DNA of 64,000 nucleotides from Isoperla grammatica (lineage: Eukaryota; Arthropoda; Insecta; Plecoptera; Perlodidae), in assembly GCA_945910005.1 (NCBI GenBank), contig OX246746.1:39814579-39878578 (forward strand), read 5' to 3'. A program made the position numbers and the translations under genes. The notes beneath the pieces were generated by a model that made no database searches, was not told the DNA's origin, and was given only the letters and a program-made list of their open reading frames with translations. Positions 32,849-44,697 of this stretch are shown one piece after another. Position 1 is the stretch's first letter, and each line of letters begins with the position of its first letter.

Positions 32849-34621
32849 ATGAGTCAATTGAAGCCGCAAGACTTTTTGAAGAAGTCCCCTGTCCCCGCTG
32901 TTAAAAACGGGGCCGGTAAGGCCGTTAAGGTGCCCCTCGTGCGAGGGCCCAATAAAGGTGTGCCTGCGCCCCTTCCTAGGGGACACAGCACACCGGAACT
33001 CAAACCGTCCTCCGTGACTGTCCTCAGGCCTTCTCTGGCGGCAGACACTACTGTCAACCAACGGGTTGGTGTGCTGACTGGCTCAGCGCATCAGTCTGTT
33101 ACCGTTCTTCCCGTCTCTCCGCGCCTAAACAGGTCCTTATCTGACGTCCAGGTAGCGACCAGCCCTGTTAAGGCTGCAGAAAACGTGGTGGCTGGTTCAG
33201 CCAGCGCGCCAACACCGTTGTGCCCTACGCCGATCCCTGCTTTTCCGGTGGTTTCGTCGATCGTTGTCCCTGGGGTCCAGACTCCGCCAGTTACTAAGCC
33301 AACCATGGCGCAGGCCTTGCTCTCGGGGGCGGGCCAGCAGCGTCGCGGTCGCGACGGTCCGTCTGGGCCCTCCTTTGGTCCGCCGTGTCCCAAGAAAGAC
33401 CAGGCAATACTGTTCCCTTCCATCGATCATGTCACCATCTCGCAGTACTTGCGGTCCCTGGCAGACCTCATTGGGGGCAAAAACATAACTTTTGCCTCCA
33501 GGTTGTCGCAGGGCCGTGTGTGCTGCTACTTAAAATCCAAGGCCTTGGTGGACTCTTTCATGCTGGAACACGGAGGTATATCGATCAAGGACCAATTTTT
33601 GTCTGCGCGCAGGCTGGTCACCCCCGCTGAGCGTTTGGTACTGTCCAATGTTAGCCCCTACATCCCGCACCACGCCGTTGAGGCCGAGCTGACAAAACTT
33701 GTTAGGCTTGTGTCACCTATGGCATACATTACCGTGGGCTTGAAGGAGGCTGACATTGGTCACGTCTTCAGTTTTAGACGACAGATCTTTGTCATCAAAG
33801 CTGAGAACGTCAATCTTCCCGACTCCATCGTAGTAGAACATGATGGAGAACGTAACCGTGTCTTCCTCAGCTTTGACGACGTCAAATGCTTCAAGTGCAG
33901 GCAAACTGGACATATTGCCAGAACATGCACTGCCAACATTGGTACCAAGGAAAGGTCTGCGGTAGAGACTGAAAGCCAAACGTCTAGAGGCGAAAACAAG
34001 AGAAAGATTCTTGTGGAATTGGGTGAGAGTGCTTCGGCCACCACTTTGACGCCAAGCGATGGGACCATCCCACCAGCTCCGGTTGCGACCGACGCAGCTT
34101 GTGCCCTGGATGCAATGGAAACTAATGATGCAGATCTTAGCCTTGACACTGGGACGCCGCACCAGCTCGAACCGGTGCTGGATGAACCGGTTTACACTCA
34201 GGTCAAGACAAAGAAAAAACCAAGGAGCAACTCTCCGGCCAAGAAGCGTCCACGTCAAGATGAAAGGGCGTCTCCTGGTGAGGAAACCATGCCCCTGGCT
34301 GCGGTGGAGCTACTTGACAGTGGAGAGGCTGGAAAGACGCTGTCCACTAGCGCTTTTCTACAGTTCTTAGCGGACGTGAAGGGCAACGATCAGCCATTCA
34401 AGGTTGCCCGCCGTTTTACGAACGACATTACCGGGCTGGTTTTTATGCTGACATCAGTTCTTCCGGTCTTGAAAAATGATCGTGCAATCAACCAACGTTC
34501 ACGACGCCTTATTGCCACTCTAAAGAAGGCGCAGGCGTACTTTGACGCGACCGGAGAAGACGAGGTCACCCTATCTCGATCCACCTCTCTGGAAAGTGTC
34601 AGTTCCACTGGACTAGAGTAA
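32849..34621 (+). CDS. Tx1-type LINE ORF1 (gag-like nucleic-acid-binding protein)
   Basis: 590 residues from ATG 32849 (ACCATGA context). An in-frame upstream TTG is not a likely start. The amino end is Pro/Ser/Val-rich. The central part reads VTISQYLRSLADLIG, VSPYIPHHAVEAEL and FSFRRQIFVI, as in ORF1 of Tx1-group elements, and ends in a zinc knuckle CFKCRQTGHIARTC (C-X2-C-X4-H-X4-C) at residues 347-360. A Lys/Arg-rich stretch (KTKKKPRSNSPAKKRPRQ) may be a nuclear localisation signal. It would bind LINE RNA. The stop at 34621 is 16 bases before ORF2. The last ~50 residues match the ORF1 remnant of copy A. Confidence 0.85.
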   Translation: MSQLKPQDFLKKSPVPAVKNGAGKAVKVPLVRGPNKGVPAPLPRGHSTPELKPSSVTVLRPSLAADTTVNQRVGVLTGSAHQSVTVLPVSPRLNRSLSDVQVATSPVKAAENVVAGSASAPTPLCPTPIPAFPVVSSIVVPGVQTPPVTKPTMAQALLSGAGQQRRGRDGPSGPSFGPPCPKKDQAILFPSIDHVTISQYLRSLADLIGGKNITFASRLSQGRVCCYLKSKALVDSFMLEHGGISIKDQFLSARRLVTPAERLVLSNVSPYIPHHAVEAELTKLVRLVSPMAYITVGLKEADIGHVFSFRRQIFVIKAENVNLPDSIVVEHDGERNRVFLSFDDVKCFKCRQTGHIARTCTANIGTKERSAVETESQTSRGENKRKILVELGESASATTLTPSDGTIPPAPVATDAACALDAMETNDADLSLDTGTPHQLEPVLDEPVYTQVKTKKKPRSNSPAKKRPRQDERASPGEETMPLAAVELLDSGEAGKTLSTSAFLQFLADVKGNDQPFKVARRFTNDITGLVFMLTSVLPVLKNDRAINQRSRRLIATLKKAQAYFDATGEDEVTLSRSTSLESVSSTGLE

Positions 34622-34637
34622 AAAACCTGTCACCAAC

Positions 34638-37600
34638 ATGGCGGAGACAATTTTCATCACCCTTAATGCAAGGAGCGTTCGTAGCGACTTTAAATGGAGT
34701 CAGCTGTCGACCTTCCTGGATCGCCACTTCCCCGACGTCGTCCTCCTACAGGAGACAAACACGTCCTCATCACCACTACCCCTTCTAATCTCGAAGTACT
34801 CTTTTTATTTCAACCCCCCTGTTCAAGTGTGCTCGGGGACCATGATAGGACTTCGTAAGTCATCACCCATGGTCTTTCGAGCCCAAAATATTCTATACCC
34901 TGGCTATCTTCAGGAACTTCTCCTAGAGATTCCCACCACAGGTCGGACGCTTCACGTCATCTCCGTTTATTTGCCACACAACCAAGCCATAGCTCTAGAC
35001 ATTCTGACGTGCCTTGAACGTCACATCAGCGACGTACGTGGTACCGCTGGAGTCGACGCTCAGTTCCTTGTTGGGGGGGACTTCAACTGTACGTTGGATC
35101 CCAACACTGACAGATCCGGGGGCGTCGAGCGGTATCCGCGCGTTGCCCGACTGCTCCGGAACACAGTTACGACAGCAGACCTCTCCGATTTGTGGCGGGA
35201 GTTTCACCCCGGGGAGCCAGGTTTCACGTATGTGGGCAACGCCCCACTGCATTCCGCCTCTCGCATAGACAGGTTCTATGGCACTCCCGAAGTGACCACT
35301 TTGATGACCGGCGTGCGCGTATTGCCCGCTTTCTCCGACCACCTTGCACTGCTGGCCACTATGTCGCTACGAACGCCTAAGTTTGTCTCGCCATATTGGC
35401 GCTTTGACAATACTCTCTTGGAGGACCCGAACTTCGGAGATTGTATTCGCGAGCTTCTCGAATCATTCGAGGCTCGTCGCAATCATTACTCCTCGCTCCA
35501 CCACTGGTGGGATGCCATCAAGCAGGAGATTCAGACCACGACCATCCGATTCATTAGACTCCGCCGGCAAATGTCGGACGAGACGTTTGCACAACTCGAG
35601 AGGCGTGTCGATCGAATCGTGTCCAGTCCCCTGCTGGGTGAACACACCACGGCAGATTTAGCTCACGCAACCTCCCAAGTGCGCGACGCGTACACAAGGA
35701 GAAGCGAGAGAGTGCTGGCAAACTCTCGCTACGCCCACCTCCTCGCTTCGGACAGTCCGGCAGGACCAAGTTTGGCTCGTGATATGGCTCCCACGTTTCA
35801 ACCCCTCAAAGAACTGCGCCTGGAAGGGCGCGTCGTGTCTGATGGACCGTCGCTATGCACGGTCGCGAGGCGTCACTTCCAGGAGGTTTACGCTGCCACG
35901 CCCGTGACAATCGAGGAAGACTCGCCTCTGTACGAGACCCTGCCTCTACTTTCTCGCCTCCAACGTGAGAGCCTAGATCGGCCGCTGAGCCAACAAGAAC
36001 TCACCGAAGCTCTTGGGTCCCTGAACAAAGGGAAGTCTCCCGGAATTGATGGTCTCACTCCCGAGTTCTACTCGTTCTTTTGGAGTGAGCTGTCGGGTCC
36101 GTTTGAGGAAATGTTGGCGCACTCCATGGAGACCGGCCTTCTTCCCCGATCTGCACAAAAGTCTATCCTGACGCTACTTCCTAAGTCGGGTGACAGGCTG
36201 GACATCAAAAACTGGCGTCCAATTTCTCTGCTCACCGTGGACTACAAGATCGTCGCACGTGCTTTGGCAACACGGTTGAGCCGAGTAATTGGCTCGCTGG
36301 TCCACCCCGATCAGGGCTACTGCGTTCCGGGGAGAACCATCTTCGACAGCCTCCACCTGCATCGTGACGTCGTGGAGTACGCCAACACCGAACAGGTTCC
36401 CCTAGCAGTTCTCTCCCTTGACCAACAGGGAGCATTCGACAGGGTGAACCAACACTATCTCTTTCACCTTCTCCGATCGTATGGTTTCGGCGAACATTTC
36501 GTGCAAACCCTGCGGACACTTTACGCCGGCGCCACGTGCTTCGTACGAGTGGGGTCATGTTTGACGGCTCCCTTTCCTTTCGGTCAGGGAATCCGACAGG
36601 GATGTCCCCTGTCAGGTCAGCTGTTCTCGCTTACAGCCGAGCCTTTCCTCAGACTGTGCAGATCAAGACTCTCGGGGTTTCTTATGCCTGGTCAACTGGA
36701 ACGCAGACTCGTCGTCTCAGGATACGCCGATGACGTATCGGTCTTCATCGCTGACGACGAGGATTTCGACCGGTTGGGGGTAGTTTACCACATCTACGCG
36801 GTTCAGTCTGGGGCACGACTCAATACTCAAAAGTCCACCGGTCTGTGGGCAGGCAGCTGGGTCGGGCGTCGGGACTCTCCACTCGATTTCGCTTGGTCGA
36901 GTGAGGGCGGCAAGTGTTTGGGGGTAATGTTGGGCAATACGCCTGTAATCAAGGCCAGGGGCTTCGACGCGTTGCGGGAAAAGTTCCTCGTCGCAATCCA
37001 AAGGTGGCGAGGCCGAGCGTCGACCATGTCTCTTCGTGGTCGAGTTCTAGTCGCAAACCAGTTCCTGGCACCTAGACTGTGGTACACATTTCAAGTGCTG
37101 CCCCCACCTCCTGCGCTTCTCAACCGGCTTCAGGGGGAACTGGCAAATTTTGTATGGGCCGGCCGGAGACACTGGACGCGTCTGCGCGACCTCTGTGCCC
37201 CCGTCCATCTTGGAGGACTCGGCCTGGTCCACCTGGCGTCGAAGGTGGCCATGTTCCGAGTCGTTTATGCACACCGATTTCTTTCCAACTTAGAAGATCA
37301 CCCCTGTCACGTCATGACTCGGCATTTCCTTGGCAAGTTTTGCCGATTAGGTCTTGGCTGGCAGGTTTTGTTTCACCCCAAAATCGGTGGGCCTGCGGCT
37401 CGTAACACCTCCGAGTTTCTCCAAACCGTGCTCAAAGCTTGGTTCTCCCTGAAACCAAAGCCCGAGAATTTCCCGTCAACGAACTGCGGAATGCGAGACG
37501 TTCCCCTGACAGAAACGTCGCTTCTCCCAACGGCCACTTCTCCCTTCATTCCCTCATGGGCTTTGCTGGGTTGTAAAACGCTCGGGGACCTACTCAATGG

Positions 37601-38465
37601 TTCAGAGTGGACCGACGTCGACCGGTTGGAGGGCTTTGCCGAACAATCTGGTCGAGTTCGCCAAGCTCTTGGCGTCAACGGGAACAGGATCCGAGCCTTC
37701 TGCCATCTACGTTTTCGTGGCGTGAAAGATGTTCTGGGTCCTGAACCCTGGCCCCCAAATCTGTTGTATCGTCGCCCGTTGACCGGCGAGTGGGTCTCCC
37801 TGCTCCCTCAACAGCACAGGCGGTCGATCCTGCGTGACATCATGGTCAACTCCCTCCGCCTAGACGGTTCTCTAGAGGGACACTGGTCGCACGATCGAGT
37901 CAATTGGAGAGCTCTCGTTCGCTCACCCTCCCTTGGATTCGATTCCGAGGTCGTGTGGCGTTTCAACAAGAACCGTCTGGCAGATCCTATCTTCTTGTTC
38001 CACGCAGGGTTGGCCGCCTCTCGCCTGTGCCCCTGGTGCCAGGTCGAGGGTTCGGCTTGGCACATGATAGTGTCCTGTCGCCGGGCCGTGCAAATGTGGC
38101 GCCTGGCTGATTTGCTAATCAGAAACTTACTGGGTCGCCGTGGATTGTCTGCTCGAGAGCTCTATGTCGGGTTCAGTCCCGACAATACCTCCACCTCCAA
38201 CCAAATCGATTTGGCCAATTTCGTTCTCGTGTTGGCCAAGAGCACAGTCTACAGACTACTTGTAAGCTTCTTCAAAGAGGACCGCGAGCCTGCGCTCTAC
38301 GATCATGTCCTGAAAGCTCGTCTAAAGTCTCGCATCATCAAGGAGTACGCTTGGTACCTTGGTCGCGGAGCGATCGATGGCTTCATGGCAAAGTGGTGCG
38401 ATAGGGGGGCGCTCTGCTCCATTGAAAATGGCGAGATTCTTTTTAGTCAAGCGCTTACACAGTAA
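34638..38465 (+). CDS. Tx1-type LINE ORF2 (endonuclease + reverse transcriptase)
   Basis: 1275 residues, uninterrupted. The AP-like endonuclease has LLQETNTSS, GGDFN (Asp about residue 148) and SDH at 233-235. The reverse transcriptase has GKSPGIDGLTPEFYSFFW, NWRPISLLTVDYK, DQQGAFDRVN, GIRQGCPLSG and YADD at 696-699. A carboxyl finger C1131-C1134-H1142-C1147 follows (CPWC...H...C). This is the layout of L1/Tx1-group LINEs, which nick a chosen target and prime reverse transcription there. Several Tx1 families are known to insert into fixed sequences, including microsatellites, which fits the (AC)n flanks. ATG 34638 (CCAACATGG) is the first good start after ORF1. All catalytic motifs are intact. 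Confidence 0.93.
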   Translation: MAETIFITLNARSVRSDFKWSQLSTFLDRHFPDVVLLQETNTSSSPLPLLISKYSFYFNPPVQVCSGTMIGLRKSSPMVFRAQNILYPGYLQELLLEIPTTGRTLHVISVYLPHNQAIALDILTCLERHISDVRGTAGVDAQFLVGGDFNCTLDPNTDRSGGVERYPRVARLLRNTVTTADLSDLWREFHPGEPGFTYVGNAPLHSASRIDRFYGTPEVTTLMTGVRVLPAFSDHLALLATMSLRTPKFVSPYWRFDNTLLEDPNFGDCIRELLESFEARRNHYSSLHHWWDAIKQEIQTTTIRFIRLRRQMSDETFAQLERRVDRIVSSPLLGEHTTADLAHATSQVRDAYTRRSERVLANSRYAHLLASDSPAGPSLARDMAPTFQPLKELRLEGRVVSDGPSLCTVARRHFQEVYAATPVTIEEDSPLYETLPLLSRLQRESLDRPLSQQELTEALGSLNKGKSPGIDGLTPEFYSFFWSELSGPFEEMLAHSMETGLLPRSAQKSILTLLPKSGDRLDIKNWRPISLLTVDYKIVARALATRLSRVIGSLVHPDQGYCVPGRTIFDSLHLHRDVVEYANTEQVPLAVLSLDQQGAFDRVNQHYLFHLLRSYGFGEHFVQTLRTLYAGATCFVRVGSCLTAPFPFGQGIRQGCPLSGQLFSLTAEPFLRLCRSRLSGFLMPGQLERRLVVSGYADDVSVFIADDEDFDRLGVVYHIYAVQSGARLNTQKSTGLWAGSWVGRRDSPLDFAWSSEGGKCLGVMLGNTPVIKARGFDALREKFLVAIQRWRGRASTMSLRGRVLVANQFLAPRLWYTFQVLPPPPALLNRLQGELANFVWAGRRHWTRLRDLCAPVHLGGLGLVHLASKVAMFRVVYAHRFLSNLEDHPCHVMTRHFLGKFCRLGLGWQVLFHPKIGGPAARNTSEFLQTVLKAWFSLKPKPENFPSTNCGMRDVPLTETSLLPTATSPFIPSWALLGCKTLGDLLNGSEWTDVDRLEGFAEQSGRVRQALGVNGNRIRAFCHLRFRGVKDVLGPEPWPPNLLYRRPLTGEWVSLLPQQHRRSILRDIMVNSLRLDGSLEGHWSHDRVNWRALVRSPSLGFDSEVVWRFNKNRLADPIFLFHAGLAASRLCPWCQVEGSAWHMIVSCRRAVQMWRLADLLIRNLLGRRGLSARELYVGFSPDNTSTSNQIDLANFVLVLAKSTVYRLLVSFFKEDREPALYDHVLKARLKSRIIKEYAWYLGRGAIDGFMAKWCDRGALCSIENGEILFSQALTQ

Positions 38466-38717
38466 AGCCAAATGTCTTTAGTCTTCGACCGGTAGGGTTT
38501 GTTTTTCCAAACCCAAACTTTGTTTTCATTCTTTCCTCCAATATCGACGGGAAGGAAGCAGGCCCTCAGCCTGCATCCTAAAGTGCAATTTTAAGTTGGA
38601 TTTCTGTTCCATTCCTTGTAACTATCCCCTATTGATTCCGTCAGATTGAAGAGACTTGTTTCATGTTTTTGAGTTAACATATCCTTCTGGACATAGTTTT
38701 CTCTCCCCTATCGGTTT

Positions 38718-38987
<270 letters not shown>

Positions 38988-39052
38988 ATTAGTTTAATGT
39001 TAAAAAGTATATTGTTGACTTATTGTTATACATTGCTTTACCTTCAGTAGGA

Positions 39053-42000
39053 ATTGCCATCGACCACGAAGATTCCTGACCAGCATTTTTGAATTGATGT
39101 CCATCCTTTGGCCTATGTATGTTAACTCCATGTAATTCTTCACCTTCCGTTCGTCATAATCTAACGGATCATGTTCCGCTAGAAGACTCTTCCTTTTGTC
39201 TTCAAGACTTGCCGCAGTTTCGTTGTTCGGCAAGTCTTCTGGTTGCCAATTTGGGCAACCGTACATTTGCTTTTTGGTAAGGCCTTTTGGTGTATTTTTA
39301 TTTGTTGGCGCCCCGTCTGGGCCCGGGAAAGAATAGGCCCAGGGTGACTCTGCCAGTCGTAAGAGGCGACAAAAGGAGACCCGTCTGAGCCCGGGTTGAC
39401 CCCCAGCCAGATTGGGCGCGGTCAAACCCAGCCCGGCGAAGCTTGGGGTAGAATAGGCCCAGAGTGACTCTGCTAGTCGTAAGAGGCAACGAAAGGAGAC
39501 CCTGACCTCTTACCCAATCAATCATTATTTGTTGGCGCATCGATTAGGCCCCTTCATCTTCACCAAAGAGAGATGCTAATTTCCTCTTTTTGCTTAAAGA
39601 GTTAAGCCTGTTCAGATATGTAATTGTTAGTTCGAGCTGCCGTTTTAGGGAACTCCATCCACAACCTATGTTGTCCTTGAACGTGGCCGGATACTTTGTC
39701 ACAATTTTGGAGGCCACTGCATTTAATATCTTTTCTTTCGGATATTTGGATATGTTATGAATGTCATCACAGATCCTCCTGACCATCTCATTTCGAAGAG
39801 CCCCACTGCATTGGCGTTTTTCTTCCATGCATTTGAGTATTTGGTTTGGGAATTTGTGGTATGGTACCACATACAGGTCGATGGAGGTTGGTGTACCATT
39901 AACGTTCGATGACGTTGATGGTTGTGAATCTACAAATTAATAACACAGGTTGAATGTAATTACCAAAGTAGTGGTGGCAACCAATTAATCATTGGCAAGC
40001 AGTTTCTAATTGTAAGTTTGTGTACTACAGTACTTTGTAGTACCTATATGAGTTTCAATGGGCATTTCAAATTTCTTCAGACTTTCTTCCGCACCCAAGT
40101 GAGCCAAACGAGTGTAAAAACTCTAAAAAAAAAAGCAGCAGGCAGCAGGGTTGTATAATGGTAATAATCTTTAACTTAGTTACAACAATGTCAGGTTGAG
40201 TGAATGAGTGGGGGTTGTCTACCGATTTTTTAGTATGATGATAAGATAATTTGATTAATTTTTTGTTATAACAAAATGTATGGGTAATATTTTGTGCCTA
40301 ATTACCAGGTGTTGAAGATGACAATTTTGGAGGCGTTTGTTGACCTACCATGACCTTGTCCTTGGGGGTGGTGTAACCATCCAGTACAGTTGCTAGAAAG
40401 CAAATTAAACAGTATTGTTTAGTAATCATTAGTGTGCTGTAGTCAAGTAACGGAAGTAACGCATTATTGTAACGAAATTACTTTTTCAGTAACGTGCGAG
40501 TAATCTTACAAAATTTTCAATGTAACGGAAAAGTAATTTCATTATAATTTGGTGTTAGTAAGCGTTACTTTCGGCCATGCCCTATGCCCTTTATTCTGTC
40601 GGCCTGTATCCTGTATAAGGACAGCCAATTCGCTTATTGTTTAAATGCCAAATAAAATATGATATTAAAATTCATAAATGTCTAAAACTGCACCTTAACA
40701 GAGCTTCTATTACCTCTCTTAATGAGTCTTTTCAAACTCCTTTAAATTTCCTCCTTTTTCCTCTGATAACGTTAAATCAAAAGGAGACAAATGTTAGTTT
40801 TAAAACTAATTTTGAAAGTAATTTAATTAATTTTTCCATAAGAATTAACGTAGTTTAATTACATTTTTGGATAAGTAACTATACATATCAATAGGGAACG
40901 TTCCTCAGAGATAAATATTGCTCATAGTACCTAAAAATGATAGATCCTTATTAAAAAATAACTTGGATATAATGTTTATGACTGAGAAATGTATAGTTCC
41001 AATTCTATTAGCATTTAAAGTTTGACATCTTTTCTTGCATTGTGAAACGGTCCGTGACGTCAAACGTTGGCAAACAACACATTTTATGAATGAATTTATT
41101 GAAATTGTTTGGAATTTACAACTATCTCACGTGTAGAAACAGCACTTCATTGTTGTCGATCTTCAGATGTTTTATTTTAAAACCACAATTTTTTCAAATA
41201 TTCTTTAAAAGTACCGTATTTGCAACTATTGAACATTACCGCATAAATTAATGTTCACGAGTGATTATTGAACATTTTAGAAACAAATTTGATATGAAAC
41301 ATGCTATTGTGAGTGAAATTATTAGCAAAACAGCATTTCTTGATATGATTGGGTGGTTGTGATCCTAACGTTTAACGTAGTTCCCCGTTTTTTTCCGCCA
41401 AAACGATGTGTGAAAGTTTCGGGTGATTTTCATCAATGAAATCTATTCCAAAACGCACACACATTAATGTGATTCTATATAAATAATTGTATTCAACTAG
41501 ATGAAACCATAAAAAATCAATCGAAAATTCCCTATTGTATTACATTTTGACTGAAGTAGTAAGCAATGTAATTCCATTACTTTTAAAAAGTAATTTACCC
41601 AGGACCCTTATTCTGGTAAAATTCGACTTCAGCTCGATCTCATTTATTAGAACAACTCTCATCTCATGTCGATAAAGTGAAACACTAGTTTGCGATTCTG
41701 ATAAACTTCCGAGATCAATCACAACCGGAAGTTATTAGGTTTCGAAAAAAGAAAGTGTTGGCCAATCACAGGACAGGAAACGCGGGAAGGCACGGCTGCT
41801 GTGCCGCACTAGCGAAGCCTAGCGGCAATCCAGTAGACCTTGGATTTGTTATTGTTTCCTAGTTTATAGGTTATGTTCTAAGCCGTAAGTTACAATTCCA
41901 AACAAAATGCCTCTAAAAAGGTTTATGGAAAGAAGAAAAGTAGCATAGTACTTGACAATAACTATTGGGGTGAGTATATAAATACATAGATGATCAAAAG

Positions 42001-43750
42001 TGGGGTTATGTGTCATCCTATATTACACTTCACAACCTAAACGGTAACATTATAAAACCACTAGGCCTAGGCCTAGGCCTAGGCCTAGCGTATTTATAAT
42101 AATGCCATAATGTTATGCAAGTGTAAGAAAATATGTTTAATTCTTCTATAAGTGTTACATAAGTCTAATCCTAGTTACTTTTGGTATTAGTCCGTATATT
42201 TGGTATTACACACCTAGTTCATTCGAAGTTATTCCCTCGCAAATATTTATAGAGGCCTATGCTGCATGTTCAAAAGGCTGTGATATAGATTTCACTGACC
42301 AATCACGGACATCTCAGGAATTTTTGGGTACATGTAATGATCTCACTTTTTTCGAACGAAGTTTCGAGTGCCTCGGCCGATCAGAATCGCATTTCATAGT
42401 TCTCAGTTCGAATTTTCATGAGATCGCTTCTCGAATATTATCAGAATCAGGGTCCAGGTCTGTTAACTACAGTATACCCACTACGCATATAGCCATATTT
42501 TTTCTTAAACGTTACATTTTCGTTTCGTATATATTTAGAGGCATATTCCCTATCATAGATATAATTGCCACCAATAGCAAAAATTATAGTATTGTTTTAA
42601 AACAAGTTTGAACCAATATTAATTTAATTTGGTTGATTTGGTATGGCAATTATGAACGTTTAAACATGCATGACCTATAGAGCTAGACTACAGAGGTTTC
42701 GATTTCGAACGAACATGTAAAGTGACAAAAAGTAATTACTGGTAACTTTTAATTTATATTAGGTTCTGTTAACATTCAACAAAAAATATGAGCTTATTGT
42801 TTTCACATTAATACTTCCTTAATAGAAAAATTAATACTTTGTGTAACAGGGAATACAAATTTGAATTCAGGATATTCTGACACATTTTTGGCATATATTA
42901 CTTCACTTAACCAAGATTAATGCAATATTTATATTTATGCATGGTAGGCCTACTATTGGAAAAATAAGTGGGATCTTCTATCGTATAAATTATACTTTCA
43001 AATAATCATGCATATGTTTTGAAAAACCTACAGCACGAATCTGTTTGACACAATGTTCAACTTATACCCACAAAATACAACAAACACAAGTTAGTTGAAA
43101 TTATGTTTGTAATTACTAATTTTATAAAAAAAATTGGTCTGCAACACCAGTTTAAAAAGCGTTTAGAAATTAAAAGATTCAATTCAATATTAAATAATTT
43201 AATTTTGTTGCATGTTATTTTTGAACTAACTTTGTTTGCTAATTAATGATATTGATATATAAATAAGATGAAGACTAAACAAAATGGGATATCAAATTAT
43301 GTTCATTGTTAGTATCTGTGAATGACAACTTAGATGTGGCTCTGTAATAATCGCCGCAATTGTATTGACTAAAATTTACCCATTGCTTTGTTCAACTTTA
43401 AATGACCATTTTAATATTCATCAATATTACTTATTGATAATTAATATCAGCTGGTGTGCCCAGCACATCAGAAATCTAATTAAAAATGCTTAGAAACTAG
43501 TTGCACTGGGCTAGTATGACTGATACTATGGCAGACTTACGTTTGAACATCTTCTGTGCCTCTCTTATGATGAGTCTTGCTTGAATTGGCTTCAACGTAG
43601 GTTGAAGATCCTCGCAAGTCACCAGTTCGAGGTGAGATATATCGGTAACCCTGAGTGTCTCCACGAGAAGCTCCCGTAGGTCATGTTTTATATTATCAAT
43701 ATTTTTTAAGAAAATTTTAAAAAACATTATCACCTCATCAGTACCGGTAT
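39053..43750 (-). CDS. Multi-exon SAM-domain-like gene, SINE-interrupted
   Basis: Five minus-strand exons with consensus borders. 43541-43750 has TTTTTTTCAG before it, GTAAGT after it, and peptide EDLQPTLKPIQARLI. 40306-40392 lies between CTTTCTAG and GTAATT. 40044-40122 lies between a T-run AG and GTACTA. 39541-39932 starts after TTTGTAG with NISKYPKEKILNAVASKIV. 39053-39297 contains YGCPNWQPEDLPNNE and TYIGQRMDINSK and ends at GTAAAG. The series resembles lineage-expanded SAMD3-like proteins of fish and invertebrates. A SINE (39311-39524) sits within the last coding stretch, and the frame does not join cleanly across it, so this allele is probably broken there. The following intron holds the (AC)n/LINE cluster. 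No 5' exon is identified. Confidence 0.45.
39311..39524 (+). mobile_element. SINE-like retroposon, head A only
   Basis: Flanked by the 13-bp direct repeat TTATTTGTTGGCG (39298-39310 and 39525-39537). Two head-A modules (GAATAGGCCCAG ... AGTCGTAAGAGGC) are followed by CCTCTTACCCAATCAATCA. Core and tail 1 are missing. It is inserted into the coding region of the SAM-like gene. Confidence 0.85.
40393..43540. other. Intronic/gene-free AT-rich stretch
   Basis: Lies between the first two recognised exons of the SAM-like gene. It contains the repeat copy at 41445-41545 (inverted partner of 188-290) and a CTAGGC tandem run at 42061-42088 that is also palindromic. Nothing coding is supported. Confidence 0.45.
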
Positions 43751-44140
43751 CTGAAAAAAATGTAAGCACACATTTAATTTATCATAAAAGGGTACAACCA
43801 TTAAAGAAGTAACTAACTTTCCATACACATAAAATATATAGATTTATACAGGTTTTCATGTAAACCATATGAATCTTTTACTGTAAATGCCATATTAAAC
43901 ATGGGTTGGATCTTTTATGACAAAACTCACATTTGAACTTGAAGTGCAAACAACATTTACATTCGTGTATGGTCTGTATCAAGCCCAAGTTGTTGAATTC
44001 TGATGATTAGCCACACATGGGATGTTTGGCACTGTGATATGTTTTTGCCTTAAGAACGAAGGGTATAGCTCCACGTTAGAAAACACACAAAATGTTCATA
44101 TTTTGATTATATCTCAAGAATGCACCTCAAAATCGAAAAA

Positions 44141-44525
44141 TATCTGAGTCAATGGCAGATTGTGGTTTGGTAAGCCCTAAAGACTGAATGATAAATATAA
44201 CATATTATTATAATCGCAGGGTAGTGGTTTCAGCAGGTGGCCAGTGCCAAGTCGAAAATTGTGCCCGTTACTACAGGTACAAAATTGGTACTTATGGATT
44301 CTTCTTTAGAAATAATTAATACGTGTTTCACCATTTTGTGTATCACCAATTGTACAAAAACCACCACCAAACCACGTGAGCGAAGCCACGGCGGCTACTA
44401 CAGACTGCTAGTTAGTAATAAAACTGCTATAGAAATAAAACCATACTGATTTTAATGTTCGATACATTTACCATTCAGTCTGTATAGGGCTTACCAAACC
44501 ACAGCCCGCTGTTGACTCGGATAAG
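44141..44525. repeat. Long inverted repeat, ~57-bp arms
   Basis: The left arm (44141-44197) has TGTGGTTTGGTAAGCCCTA and AGACTGAATG. The reverse complement of the right arm (about 44464-44525) reads the same with few differences. The interior of roughly 270 bases is non-coding. It could be a MITE-like element, or an inverted duplication of the 3' end of the adjacent transposon gene. Confidence 0.6.
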
Positions 44526-44697
44526 AATGATTTGGCCGCATATAATTCAATAATACGACCGGACGAACCAATCGTTGTACGGTATGCACCCATAGTAAAA
44601 AAGAAATAAAAACGATTAGAAAATATAAATTGAATAATAAAACTTCCTTTGCCTGCTCCTCCATGAAATATTGGTATGCTGCTGATGTCAAATGTCA

